Positions 47,555 to 55,619 of a DNA stretch of 64,000 bases are shown in pieces. The notes below the pieces were generated by a model. That model saw nothing but the letters and a program-made list of their open reading frames with translations. It was not told the DNA's origin and did no database searches. Source of the DNA: Brevundimonas sp. UBA5713 (GTDB taxonomy: Bacteria > Pseudomonadota > Alphaproteobacteria > Caulobacterales > Caulobacteraceae); NCBI RefSeq assembly GCF_002419815.1, contig NZ_DIGV01000028.1, positions 1 to 64,000 of the forward strand, given 5' to 3'. Position numbers and translations under genes: made by a program. Every line of letters begins with the position of its first letter. Position 1 is the stretch's first letter.

Positions 47555-49654
47555 TTAGAAACGCACGCGAACGCCCGCTGTCAGACTGCGACCGCGCAGG
47601 GGCACGCGCTCGCCGAGGAAGGAGGCGTGGCTCCAGGCCTTTTCGTCCAGCAGGTTCGCGCCGCGCAGGAAGACCTGAGCGCCGATGGTGTCCGAAACGT
47701 CGAAGTCATAGGCCAAGGTTGCATTGACCAGATCATAGCCCGGCGTCTCGGTTTCATAGTCGGCGATACGATCCTGTTTGAACACGCGGGTGTACTCAAC
47801 ATCACCCGACCACGGGCCCTGGAAGGCCGACAGGCGCGCGCCCAGACGACCGCCCGGAATACGCGGCAGCTTGTCGCCACCCTTCAGCTCGGCGCGGACA
47901 TAGTCGCCGAAGACCGTCGCGCTCAGCCACGGGTTCAGCTTCTGGGTCAGTTCGGCCTCGATGCCGGTGAAGCGGGCATCGGCCTGTTCATAGCGGATCA
48001 GGCGGAAATCCTCGTGGCGATCCAGTGTATTGGCGAAGATGTAGTCCGAATAATCGTAGTGATAGGCGCTGACCGAACCGGTCAGATTGCCTTCCAGCTT
48101 GCGCAGGGTCAGCTCGACCGAGTGGGCCGTTTCGAGGTCCAGATCAGCCGTGCCGATCTCATAGGTATTGGTCGCCAGGTGAACGCCCTTGGCGAACAGT
48201 TCCTGTGCCGAGGGGGCGCGCTGCGAGCGGGCCACCGACAAGGCCGCCGAATAGCCCGGCGTGAAATGCCACACGGCCGAGGCCGACAGCGACAACGGGT
48301 CATGCTCGATGGCCTTTTGACCGTCCAGAGCGGTTTCCTGCCAGTCCTTGCGGATCGCCCCTTCAAGGTGCCACTGGCCGATTTCGTATTCTTCCATCAG
48401 GAAGATGCCCAAGGCGTCGGTCTCGGTCGGGCGCAGGTAGGACTCCAGACCCACGGCGGCAAAGTCACTGTGGCTCAGTTGCGCACCGATAACGCCGCGC
48501 AGGCCGTTCCACTCGGTGTGCTGGACTTCCAGACGACCGTCATAGCCCTTGTTGGTGAAGGTGGTCAGAGTCTCGCCTTCTTCCAGTTCGGAATGGCGGT
48601 AATCGGTGTGGCCCGCGCGCAGGCGGATGCGCTCGACGCCGCTGAACGGATTGTTGATCTCGCCGCGAACGTCGACGCGTTTGCTCTTCAGGCGAACCTC
48701 GGGCGCGGCGTGGTCGTGATTATGGTCATGATCGTGATCGTGATCATCGCCGTGGTCATCGTCGCCGTGATCGTGGCCGCCGTGGCCATGATCGTCATGT
48801 CCGCCGCAGTGCAAGTGGGTGCCATGCGGGTGGCAGGAGGCGAACTCGTGGCTGTGTCCGGCCAGACCATAGGTGCTGGACTGTTCGGTATAGGCCGCGC
48901 CCAGATAGCCCTTGTCGCCGATCCACGAGGCCCCGATGGTGCCGGTGAAGGTGTTATTATAGCTGCCATCCAGACGCTTCTCGTCAGAGTCCGGAATGCG
49001 ATAGTCGTCGCTGCGACGGCCCACGGCTTCAAGGCGCAGGGCGAACTGGCCCGCGCCGACCGTCACGCCGACGACACCGGCGTCTTCATTGTCGACGGTG
49101 CCGTGGCGGTATTCGATCACGCCTTCACCACCGTTTTGAGGGATGCGGGTCGGGATCTTCTTGTCCAGCAGGTTGACCGCGCCGCCGATGGCACCACCAC
49201 CGTAGAGCAGGGCCGCCGGACCGCGTAGGATTTCAATGCCGTCCAGCAGCAGTGGCTCGCCGGACACAGCGTGGTCGGGAGACACTTCCGAGGCGTCGAT
49301 CAGGGCAGCGCCCTCGCTCAGGACCTTGACGCGCGGGCTGGTCTGGCCGCGCACGACCGGACGGCTGGCCCCGCCGCCGAAAGCGTCGGAGTTGACGCCC
49401 GGCAGGCTGGACAGGGTGTCGCCGAGTGTGGACGTGCGACGGTGGACCAGATCATCACCGCTCAGCAGGGCGACGTGGGAGCCGACATCATCACCGCTGC
49501 GGCCCAGAGGCAGGGCACGAACAACCACTTCCTCGACCTCGGTCACATGGTCGTGCGGATCTTGGCCGCGTGTCTGATCCTTGGCCTGTGCGGTGCCGCA
49601 CACGCTCATGACGGAAAGCACAGTCGCTGAAAGAAGAAGTCGCTTGGTCGTCAC
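47555..49654 (-). CDS. znuD: ZnuD-like TonB-dependent zinc receptor
   Basis: Outer-membrane receptor of about 699 residues: signal peptide (ending GTAQA), plug (about 40-160, GIEILRGPAALLYGGGAIGG) and barrel ending in GVRVRF. In the first third of the barrel lies a surface-loop-like segment with CHPHGTHLHC followed by some 40 residues of His and Asp (HDDHGHGGHDHGDDD and more). Cys/His clusters of this kind are the hallmark of the neisserial zinc receptor ZnuD. A Zur-like palindrome lies 53 bp upstream. I chose the GTG at 49654, which has GGGA upstream and gives a compact signal peptide; a TTG at 49678 is the alternative. Zinc is the likely ligand; other divalent metals are possible. Confidence 0.87.
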   Translation of the reverse strand: MTTKRLLLSATVLSVMSVCGTAQAKDQTRGQDPHDHVTEVEEVVVRALPLGRSGDDVGSHVALLSGDDLVHRRTSTLGDTLSSLPGVNSDAFGGGASRPVVRGQTSPRVKVLSEGAALIDASEVSPDHAVSGEPLLLDGIEILRGPAALLYGGGAIGGAVNLLDKKIPTRIPQNGGEGVIEYRHGTVDNEDAGVVGVTVGAGQFALRLEAVGRRSDDYRIPDSDEKRLDGSYNNTFTGTIGASWIGDKGYLGAAYTEQSSTYGLAGHSHEFASCHPHGTHLHCGGHDDHGHGGHDHGDDDHGDDHDHDHDHNHDHAAPEVRLKSKRVDVRGEINNPFSGVERIRLRAGHTDYRHSELEEGETLTTFTNKGYDGRLEVQHTEWNGLRGVIGAQLSHSDFAAVGLESYLRPTETDALGIFLMEEYEIGQWHLEGAIRKDWQETALDGQKAIEHDPLSLSASAVWHFTPGYSAALSVARSQRAPSAQELFAKGVHLATNTYEIGTADLDLETAHSVELTLRKLEGNLTGSVSAYHYDYSDYIFANTLDRHEDFRLIRYEQADARFTGIEAELTQKLNPWLSATVFGDYVRAELKGGDKLPRIPGGRLGARLSAFQGPWSGDVEYTRVFKQDRIADYETETPGYDLVNATLAYDFDVSDTIGAQVFLRGANLLDEKAWSHASFLGERVPLRGRSLTAGVRVRF

Positions 49655-49706
49655 GATACATATCCCACGGAATGACAATCTCGCCCCCCTCGAAGAGCGC
49701 CATCGA

Positions 49707-49728
49707 GTGATATGTTATAGTATATCAC
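49707..49728. promoter_or_regulatory. Zur-like operator palindrome
   Basis: GTGATAT - GTTATAGT - ATATCAC: 7-bp perfect arms around an AT-rich core containing TGTTATA, close to alphaproteobacterial Zur boxes. It is 53 bp upstream of the zinc receptor start and 99 bp upstream of the divergent lipoprotein gene, so it could control both. Confidence 0.65.
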
Positions 49729-49826
49729 ATCGCAAGTATCATTCTTGTAATATTTGGAGCGAACCGGCGAGGCGGGGCGTTGTGAGGGACACAAGGCCGC
49801 ACAGGCGCGGCTGCGGGAAGGCAGGA

Positions 49827-50648
49827 ATGGTCAAGTCGAAAGCTTCGGTTCTATGGGTTTTGCCGCTGTTGGCGGCGTGTCAGGAACAGGCTGCGGCCCC
49901 CGCGGACAGCCCTCTGCGGGCCCCTGCCGCGCCGGAGGTGTCGACTGCATCGTTTCAGTGTGAGAGCGGTAAGGCTGTCGACGTGACCGTTGATGCGGGA
50001 CGGGCGGCGCATGTTAAATATGACAATCAGGACCTGACCTTGCAGCCCGAGGCTGTGCCCACGGGCGCGGCCTATAAGAATGGCCAGTATCGCTGGGTGG
50101 TGGCGGAGGCCGACGGCACCGAGACGGCGCGTCTGTATCAAGCCGGTCAAGTCATCGAGATCTGTTCGCGTCAGCAGGCTTCGGCGGCGCCTATGCCGGG
50201 GCTGGCCCCGTGCCGTGCCGAGCAACTGGATCTTCGTCCGGGAGAAACCGACGCAGGCATGGGCCATCGCCAGCAGACATTCGAGGTTGTGTTGAAGGGG
50301 CGTCAATCCTGCCTGCTGCCCGCATGGCCTGCTGTACGGTTGGAAGGGTTCGGGACGCAGGCCCCGCCAGAGGTGCACCACACGACGGACAGCTATTTCG
50401 GCCCGCAGGATATGTCTGATCGCGTAACCCTGACGGCAGAACGCCCCGTTATGTTCCATATCGGCTGGAGCGTCATTCCGGACGAGAGCAAGGGCCAGAC
50501 GGATTGCCCCGCTGTGACGGGTATGGTTGTGACCGCGCCGGGAGGCGGTGCCCTGACGCCTGTGGCCCAGAACTTTGAGGCCTGCGGGCGCGGGGTAGAG
50601 TTGTCGCCCTATCGACCTTCCACGTTGGAGCCGCAAAAAATCGACTAG
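49827..50648 (+). CDS. Lipoprotein with MliC-like and DUF4232-like domains
   Basis: 273 residues starting with a lipoprotein signal (VLWVLPLLAAC, lipidated Cys at about residue 18). Residues about 45-125 resemble MliC, the membrane-bound inhibitor of c-type lysozyme: FQCESGKAVDVTVDAGRAA, the SR-like beta layout and a closing Cys. Residues about 138-265 resemble DUF4232: a Cys-Leu start, TFEVVLKGRQSCLLPAWPAV, and a conserved Cys late. The ATG has AAGG/AGGA upstream. The gene is divergent from the zinc receptor and may share its Zur-like operator. Lysozyme inhibition is inferred from family resemblance only. Confidence 0.7.
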   Translation: MVKSKASVLWVLPLLAACQEQAAAPADSPLRAPAAPEVSTASFQCESGKAVDVTVDAGRAAHVKYDNQDLTLQPEAVPTGAAYKNGQYRWVVAEADGTETARLYQAGQVIEICSRQQASAAPMPGLAPCRAEQLDLRPGETDAGMGHRQQTFEVVLKGRQSCLLPAWPAVRLEGFGTQAPPEVHHTTDSYFGPQDMSDRVTLTAERPVMFHIGWSVIPDESKGQTDCPAVTGMVVTAPGGGALTPVAQNFEACGRGVELSPYRPSTLEPQKID

Positions 50649-50702
50649 GCGTCGCACGCGACTGGGGTTTAATACTCTCGAAATTCAGCGTAGCGAGCAA
50701 AC

Positions 50703-51908
50703 ATGACCCAATCTGCGAATCCTGCATTCTATGAACGCGTGTCGGCCGAGCTGGCTGATATCGATGCTCAGGGCCTGACCAAGCCCGAGCGCGTGATTGC
50801 CTCGCGTCAGGGGCCGGTAATCTCGGTCAATGGCCGCGATGTGCTGAACTTCTGCGCCAACAACTATCTGGGCCTTGCCGGTGACGAGCGCGTCACGCAG
50901 GCCGGTATCAAGGCGCAGGAAAAGTGGGGCGCCGGCACGGCCTCGGTCCGCTTCATCTGCGGCACGCTGGAAATCCACAAAGAACTGGAACGCGCCATTG
51001 CCGACTATCTCGGCTTTGAGGACACCATCCTGTTCGCCGCCGCCTTCGATGCCAACGGCGGCATCTTCGAGCCGCTGTTCGGGGCCGAGGATGCGATTGT
51101 CTCGGACAGCCTGAACCATGCCTCGATCATCGACGGCGTGCGCCTGTGCAAGGCCAAGCGTTACCGCTTCGCCAACTCTGACATGGCCGACCTTGAGGCC
51201 CAGCTGAAACAGGCCCGTGCAGACGGTGCGCGCGACATCATCATCGCCACCGACGGTGCCTTCTCGATGGACGGCTACATCGGCAAGCTGGATGAGATCC
51301 GCAAGCTGGCCGACCAGTATGGCGCGCTCATCATGGTCGATGACTGCCACGCCACGGGCTTCCTGGGTCCGAAGGGCCGTGGCTCGTTCGCGCATAATGG
51401 CGTGAAGGTCGATTTCGTCACCGGCACCTTTGGCAAGGCGCTGGGCGGGGCGATGGGCGGCTTTATCTGCGCCAGCGCTAATGTCGTGGCCCTGCTGAAG
51501 CAGCGCGCGCGTCCTTATCTGTTCTCGAACGCTCTGGCCCCTGCGGTCTGTGGTTCATCGCTGGAAGCCATCCGTATCGCGGCGGGCGAAGAGGGCGACA
51601 AGCTGCGTGACCAGTTGTTCGCCAATGCCCAGCGCTTCCGCTCGAAGATGGCCGAAGCCGGTTTTGACCTGCTGCCGGGCGAGCACCCGATCATTCCGGT
51701 CATGCTGGGCGATGCCAAGCTGGCGCAGGACATGGCGGCGCGCCTGCTGGAACTGGGCGTCTATGTGATCGGCTTCAGCTTCCCTGTGGTGCCACGCGGC
51801 GCGGCCCGTATCCGCACCCAGATGTCTGCGGCCCATACTTTCGAACAAATCGACCGCGCGGTCGAAGCCTTCACCCAAGCGGGTAAGGAACTTGGAGTAA
51901 TCAAATGA
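50703..51908 (+). CDS. kbl: Glycine C-acetyltransferase (2-amino-3-ketobutyrate CoA ligase)
   Basis: 401-residue PLP enzyme that splits 2-amino-3-oxobutyrate with CoA into glycine and acetyl-CoA. It belongs to the alpha-oxoamine synthase family: FCANNYLGLAGDERV, GTASVRFICGTLEIHKELE, DDCHATGFLGPKGRG and the PLP Lys in TFGKALGGAMGGF (about residue 245). Length matches E. coli Kbl. It overlaps tdh by 4 bp; together they degrade threonine. Confidence 0.95.
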   Translation: MTQSANPAFYERVSAELADIDAQGLTKPERVIASRQGPVISVNGRDVLNFCANNYLGLAGDERVTQAGIKAQEKWGAGTASVRFICGTLEIHKELERAIADYLGFEDTILFAAAFDANGGIFEPLFGAEDAIVSDSLNHASIIDGVRLCKAKRYRFANSDMADLEAQLKQARADGARDIIIATDGAFSMDGYIGKLDEIRKLADQYGALIMVDDCHATGFLGPKGRGSFAHNGVKVDFVTGTFGKALGGAMGGFICASANVVALLKQRARPYLFSNALAPAVCGSSLEAIRIAAGEEGDKLRDQLFANAQRFRSKMAEAGFDLLPGEHPIIPVMLGDAKLAQDMAARLLELGVYVIGFSFPVVPRGAARIRTQMSAAHTFEQIDRAVEAFTQAGKELGVIK

Positions 51909-52960
51909 CCAGCTACCCCACTGGTGACATGCAGGCCCTTGCCAAGACGCAACCGGCCGAAGGTCTGGAACAGATTACGGCTCCGATCCCTGAAATGGGT
52001 CCGGAAGACGTTCTGATCAAAGTGCGTCGCACCGCCGTCTGCGGCACCGACATCCATATCTGGAACTGGGACGAGTGGTCGCAAAAGAACGTGCCGGTGC
52101 CGATGATCACCGGCCACGAGTTCGCCGGCGACATCGTTGCCATCGGCTCGGAAGTCGATCGTCCGCTCAAGATCGGCCAACGCGTCTCGGCCGAGGGTCA
52201 CGTCATCGACCTGAACTCCGAGGCCGCCCGCGCCGGTCACTTCCACCTCGATCCGCACACGCGCGGCATTGGCGTGAACCGTCAGGGCTGTTTCGCCGAA
52301 TACGTTGTGGCTCCGGCCTTCAACGTGATCGAGCTGCCGGATGATGTACCGTATGAGATCGGTGCCATTCTCGACCCGTTCGGTAATGCTGTTCACACCG
52401 CACAGCAGTTCGACCTGCTGGGTGAGGACGTGCTGGTGACGGGCGCAGGCCCGATTGGCGTCATGGCCGCCGCTGTGGCCCGTCACGCCGGCGCGCGCAC
52501 TGTGGTGCTGACCGACATCAACGACTTCCGTCTGGAACTGGCGCAAAAAGTTGTGCCGGGCGTTCGCACCGTGAACACCACCAAGGAAGACCTGCACGAC
52601 GTCATGAAGGAACTGGGCCTGAAGGTCGGTTTCGACGTGGCGCTGGAAATGTCCGGCTCGCCGATTGCTTTCAAGCAATGCGTGGACACCCTGATCATGG
52701 GTGGCGGTCTGGCTCTGCTGGGTATTCCGTCCAAGCCGACCGAGACCGACTGGGGCCAGATCATCCTCAAGGCCATCAACATCAAGGGCGTCTATGGCCG
52801 CGAGATGTTCACCACATGGCGCAAGATGCTGGGCCTGCTGAAAGCCGGTTTGGACCTGCAACCTCTGATCACCCACCAGCTGCACTATAGCCAGTACCGC
52901 GAAGGCTTCGAGGCGATGAAGTCCGGCCAGTCCGGCAAGGTCATCCTCAACTGGGACTAA
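51905..52960 (+). CDS. tdh: L-threonine 3-dehydrogenase lacking the structural-zinc cysteines
   Basis: 351-residue medium-chain dehydrogenase that oxidises threonine to 2-amino-3-oxobutyrate. The catalytic zinc site is intact (Cys46 in AVCGTDIHIWNWDEW; His71-Glu72 in GHEFAG) and the Rossmann motif GAGPIGVMAAAVA is present. The usual four-cysteine structural zinc lobe, CGHCRNCRGGRTHLC in E. coli, is replaced by a stretch with no Cys (residues about 99-121, VIDLNSEAARAGHFHLD). The rest aligns closely with E. coli Tdh, including GIGVNRQGCFAEYV. The partner kbl directly upstream makes the assignment firm. Confidence 0.93.
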   Translation: MTSYPTGDMQALAKTQPAEGLEQITAPIPEMGPEDVLIKVRRTAVCGTDIHIWNWDEWSQKNVPVPMITGHEFAGDIVAIGSEVDRPLKIGQRVSAEGHVIDLNSEAARAGHFHLDPHTRGIGVNRQGCFAEYVVAPAFNVIELPDDVPYEIGAILDPFGNAVHTAQQFDLLGEDVLVTGAGPIGVMAAAVARHAGARTVVLTDINDFRLELAQKVVPGVRTVNTTKEDLHDVMKELGLKVGFDVALEMSGSPIAFKQCVDTLIMGGGLALLGIPSKPTETDWGQIILKAINIKGVYGREMFTTWRKMLGLLKAGLDLQPLITHQLHYSQYREGFEAMKSGQSGKVILNWD

Positions 52961-52969
52961 GAGCTAAAG

Positions 52970-52997
52970 AACCCCGCCGGAAACGGCGGGGTTTTTT
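52970..52997 (+). terminator. Terminator of kbl-tdh
   Basis: AACCCCGCCG / CGGCGGGGTT stem with a GAAA loop and a long T-run, 10 bp after the tdh stop. Confidence 0.9.
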
Positions 52998-53006
52998 GTA
53001 GGAGCC

Positions 53007-53417
53007 TTATGTCGTGGCGGGATGGCTGGTGCCTGCCGTGGATTTGAACACTACCACCACGAACACCAGCATGCTCACCAGCATGGTAATGCCCGACAGC
53101 GCCAGTAGTGGCTCGGCGAAGGGCAGGGCGGGTTGATAGGCCAGCCGCACAATGGTCAGACACGGCACCATGATGAACAGGCTGAGCGCGCTGACCCATA
53201 GATGCAGTTGCGGCAGGCGGCCCACGGCGGCGTGAGGCAGCACGCGGTAGTAAAGGCCGTAGAGCGCCATCGACACCCAACCCAGCATGTTCAAATGCGC
53301 ATGGGCGGTGGAGGTGGTGTAGTTATGGGTCGCGCCCATCACATTGCCCCAGATCATGCCGATCAGGGCTGCGACAACGGCGAGACGCAAGAACATGTTC
53401 GACAGTGAATGAGGCAT
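53007..53417 (-). CDS. Small four-helix membrane protein resembling oxidase subunit I
   Basis: 136 residues with about four hydrophobic segments. The core GATHNYTTSTAHAHLNMLGW, followed by VSMALYGLYYRVLP, resembles part of heme-copper oxidase / nitric oxide reductase subunit I, with three conserved-looking His residues. It is far too short to be an oxidase, so a heme-binding or assembly role is possible. The ATG at 53417 has AAGGA upstream. An inverted repeat (ATTCA-N5-TGAAT) is 34 bp upstream. I cannot give a firm function. Confidence 0.65.
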   Translation of the reverse strand: MPHSLSNMFLRLAVVAALIGMIWGNVMGATHNYTTSTAHAHLNMLGWVSMALYGLYYRVLPHAAVGRLPQLHLWVSALSLFIMVPCLTIVRLAYQPALPFAEPLLALSGITMLVSMLVFVVVVFKSTAGTSHPATT

Positions 53418-53450
53418 GGGAGCCTTCCTTATGGCTAAGCTTAAGGGTAC

Positions 53451-53465
53451 ATTCACTAATTGAAT
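53451..53465. promoter_or_regulatory. Short inverted repeat ATTCA-N5-TGAAT
   Basis: It lies in an AT-rich promoter-like stretch directly upstream of the small membrane protein gene. It does not fit an FNR box; a redox or NO-responsive repressor site is only a guess. Confidence 0.3.
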
Positions 53466-53502
53466 AATACTGTTCTTTCAAATTAAGGTTGTCAGGCAGG
53501 GC

Positions 53503-53850
53503 CTAGATGCCGACGCCTCTCAACCGCTCTCTTAACGGTTCAATCCATGCCTGAGCCGCATCCCCGCCCCACAGGTGCCATGCGATATAGCCTGCCGAGG
53601 GCTTGGTCGGGTGGCCCCAGAACTGGCCATTCTTGTCGACGGCGTGGCGCGCGAACCAGGCGTACATGGTCTTGATGTCCTTATCGCTGACCCGCTCGCC
53701 CGCAGACAGGCGGCGGGCGCGCTCGAGGCCCACTTCGGTGCCGCCGCGTTTGTGTTCGCGGCGCAGGTCGATGCCATAGTTGGCGGCCTCGATCACGGCA
53801 TCGGGCGGGGTGCGTTCTTCGTCCGATATGCAGGGGTGGTCGAGCCACAT
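53503..53850 (-). CDS. Small conserved protein of possible phage-related origin
   Basis: 115 residues (MWLDHPCISDEERTPP onward), soluble and charged. It contains RRLSAGERVSDKDIKTMYAW, then FARHAVDKNGQFWG and PSAGYIAWHLWGGDAAQAW. From memory this combination (helix, ARHxVDK, SAGxIAWxLWGGD) recurs in phage-associated proteins as a short module. Here it is free-standing with no phage genes nearby. It starts 48 bp from the divergent rlmJ. The frame is open further upstream, but the ATG at 53850 avoids overlap with rlmJ. Function unknown. Confidence 0.65.
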   Translation of the reverse strand: MWLDHPCISDEERTPPDAVIEAANYGIDLRREHKRGGTEVGLERARRLSAGERVSDKDIKTMYAWFARHAVDKNGQFWGHPTKPSAGYIAWHLWGGDAAQAWIEPLRERLRGVGI

Positions 53851-53898
53851 CGACGGTTTTCCTTGACCTTGGCCCCGCGTCGGGAGACGAGCGGCATC

Positions 53899-54720
53899 AT
53901 GAACTATCGTCACAGCTTCCACGCCGGAAATTTCGCCGACCTTGTCAAACACGCCCTTGTTCTGTGGCTGTTGCAGGAGCGGCAGTCGCGCGGGCCTGTG
54001 ACCGTATTGGATACCCATGCGGGTGCAGGCCTATACGATCTGAGCGGCGATGCGGTTCGATCAAAAGAAGCGGAGGCTGGGGTGGCCCGCCTTATGACCG
54101 CCGACAACCGACCGCCCCTGATCGAGGCGCTGGCCAAAGAGGTGGCGGCGTTTAATCCCAAGGGCGAGGTGCGCTTCTATCCCGGCTCGCCGCTGCTGAT
54201 CGCGCGGGCGCTGAAAGACGGCAGCCACTATCGCGGGTTCGAGTTGAATCCTCCGGTCAAGGCCCTGCTGGACGAGGCGCTGAAAGACTATCCGCGCGCC
54301 AATGGCTTTGAAGGCGATGGCTATGACCTGACCCGTCTGGCCGCGACCAAGCTGCAAGCTCCATTAGTATTGATCGACCCGCCGTTCGAGCGGGGGGATG
54401 ACTATATCCGCTCGGCAGAGACCGCCGCCACCATCGTTAAACGTGACCCCAAGGCCGTTGTCGCCATCTGGACGCCGCTGAAAGACATGGAAACCTTCGA
54501 CGGCTTTATCCGCCGTCTGGAGCAGGCCAAGGCCCCGCGCGTGCTGGTGGCCGAGGCGCGCCTGCGTCCGCTCAACAATCCGATGAAGATGAACGGCTGC
54601 ACCATGACGGTGGTCAATGCGCCGTCCGGCACGGATGCGGCTGCGGCGGAAATCTGCGGATGGGTGGCGGAAACCTTGGGCGAGGACAAGGCCCGCGCCG
54701 AGATCTGGCGCGCCAGCTAA
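53899..54720 (+). CDS. rlmJ: 23S rRNA (adenine2030-N6)-methyltransferase
   Basis: 273-residue SAM-dependent methyltransferase of the RlmJ family, which modifies A2030 of 23S rRNA. N-terminal MNYRHSFHAGNFADLVKHAL is diagnostic. The SAM loop DTHAGAGLYDL and the catalytic DPPFERGDDY (about residues 161-170) are intact, as is LRPLNNPMKMNGCTMTVVN near the end. The frame extends 324 bp upstream, but that part overlaps the divergent gene and the family start is the ATG at 53899. Confidence 0.94.
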   Translation: MNYRHSFHAGNFADLVKHALVLWLLQERQSRGPVTVLDTHAGAGLYDLSGDAVRSKEAEAGVARLMTADNRPPLIEALAKEVAAFNPKGEVRFYPGSPLLIARALKDGSHYRGFELNPPVKALLDEALKDYPRANGFEGDGYDLTRLAATKLQAPLVLIDPPFERGDDYIRSAETAATIVKRDPKAVVAIWTPLKDMETFDGFIRRLEQAKAPRVLVAEARLRPLNNPMKMNGCTMTVVNAPSGTDAAAAEICGWVAETLGEDKARAEIWRAS

Positions 54721-54831
54721 GGTTTAGACTTTCTGGGCTATGCGATACGAAAGCTAAGGGTTCGCCCCATTGCGCCCGCGACGTGTGCTTGCCACTGTGA
54801 AGGGGACAAGTGACCTTTGGATCAACGGGTT

Positions 54832-55563
54832 ATGACGCGTATCGCCATCCTCGAAACCGGCCACCCGCCGGAGGCTTTGAGGGACAAGTTCGACGACTAT
54901 CCGGCACGTTTCCGCGCCCTGCTGGGCGAAGATACGCCGACGGAGCGGTTTGATGTCCAGAGCGGACACCTGCCGGATGATCCGTCGGTCTATACGGGCT
55001 GTATCGTCACCGGATCGGCGGCGGGCGTCTACGAAGACCGTCCGTGGATTCCGGCCCTGACCCAGTGGCTACGACAGGCGCAGGACCGCACCCGCCTGCT
55101 GGGCATCTGTTTCGGTCACCAGATCATGGCCCATGCTTTTGGCGGGCGCGTCGAGAAGGTCGATAAGGGCTGGGGCGTCGGGCTGCACACCTATGATGTG
55201 ACCAGCACCGAGCCGTGGATGCATCCCCGCAAGGACCGGCTATCCATCGCCGTCTCACATCAGGATCAGGTGGTGGCACCGCCGCCCGAGGCGCGCGTCA
55301 TCGCACGGTGTGATTTCACGCCCTATGCGGGCCTGGCCTATGGCGACAATGCCATTAGCTTCCAGTGCCACCCCGAGTTTCAGCCCGCCTATGCCGCCGC
55401 CCTGACGGAACTGCGTCGGGGCAGCATTATTCCGGATGCCTTGGTGGACGAGGCGGTCGAGAGCCTGAAGCGGCCCAATGACCGCGCCGTGCTGACAGCC
55501 TGGATCAGAGCCTTCCTGCTGCTGACCCCGCCGCCGACTGAACTGGACGGTTCGGGCATCTGA
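54832..55563 (+). CDS. Class I glutamine amidotransferase-like protein
   Basis: 243 residues of the class I amidotransferase fold. The nucleophile Cys is in LLGICFGHQIMAHAFGG and the His-Glu pair in CHPEF. It resembles stand-alone GMP-synthase-like amidotransferases of the YfeJ/gamma-glutamyl type, of which some hydrolyse gamma-glutamyl bonds; the substrate is unknown. The ATG at 54832 is preferred over an upstream TTG. It is followed by a strong hairpin at 55569. Confidence 0.85.
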   Translation: MTRIAILETGHPPEALRDKFDDYPARFRALLGEDTPTERFDVQSGHLPDDPSVYTGCIVTGSAAGVYEDRPWIPALTQWLRQAQDRTRLLGICFGHQIMAHAFGGRVEKVDKGWGVGLHTYDVTSTEPWMHPRKDRLSIAVSHQDQVVAPPPEARVIARCDFTPYAGLAYGDNAISFQCHPEFQPAYAAALTELRRGSIIPDALVDEAVESLKRPNDRAVLTAWIRAFLLLTPPPTELDGSGI

Positions 55564-55568
55564 ATGAA

Positions 55569-55601
55569 AAAGGCCCGCTGCAGGGGATGCAGCGGGCCTT
55601 T
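55569..55601. terminator. Bidirectional terminator
   Basis: AAAGGCCCGCTGCA / TGCAGCGGGCCTTT with a five-base loop, between the amidotransferase and hemF, which are convergent. Confidence 0.85.
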
Positions 55602-55619
55602 GTTCTCAGTGTCCTAGCC

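Noticed and set aside
53451..53482. FNR box upstream of the small membrane protein
   Set aside because: The TTGAT-N4-ATCAA pattern is absent; only a generic inverted repeat is present.
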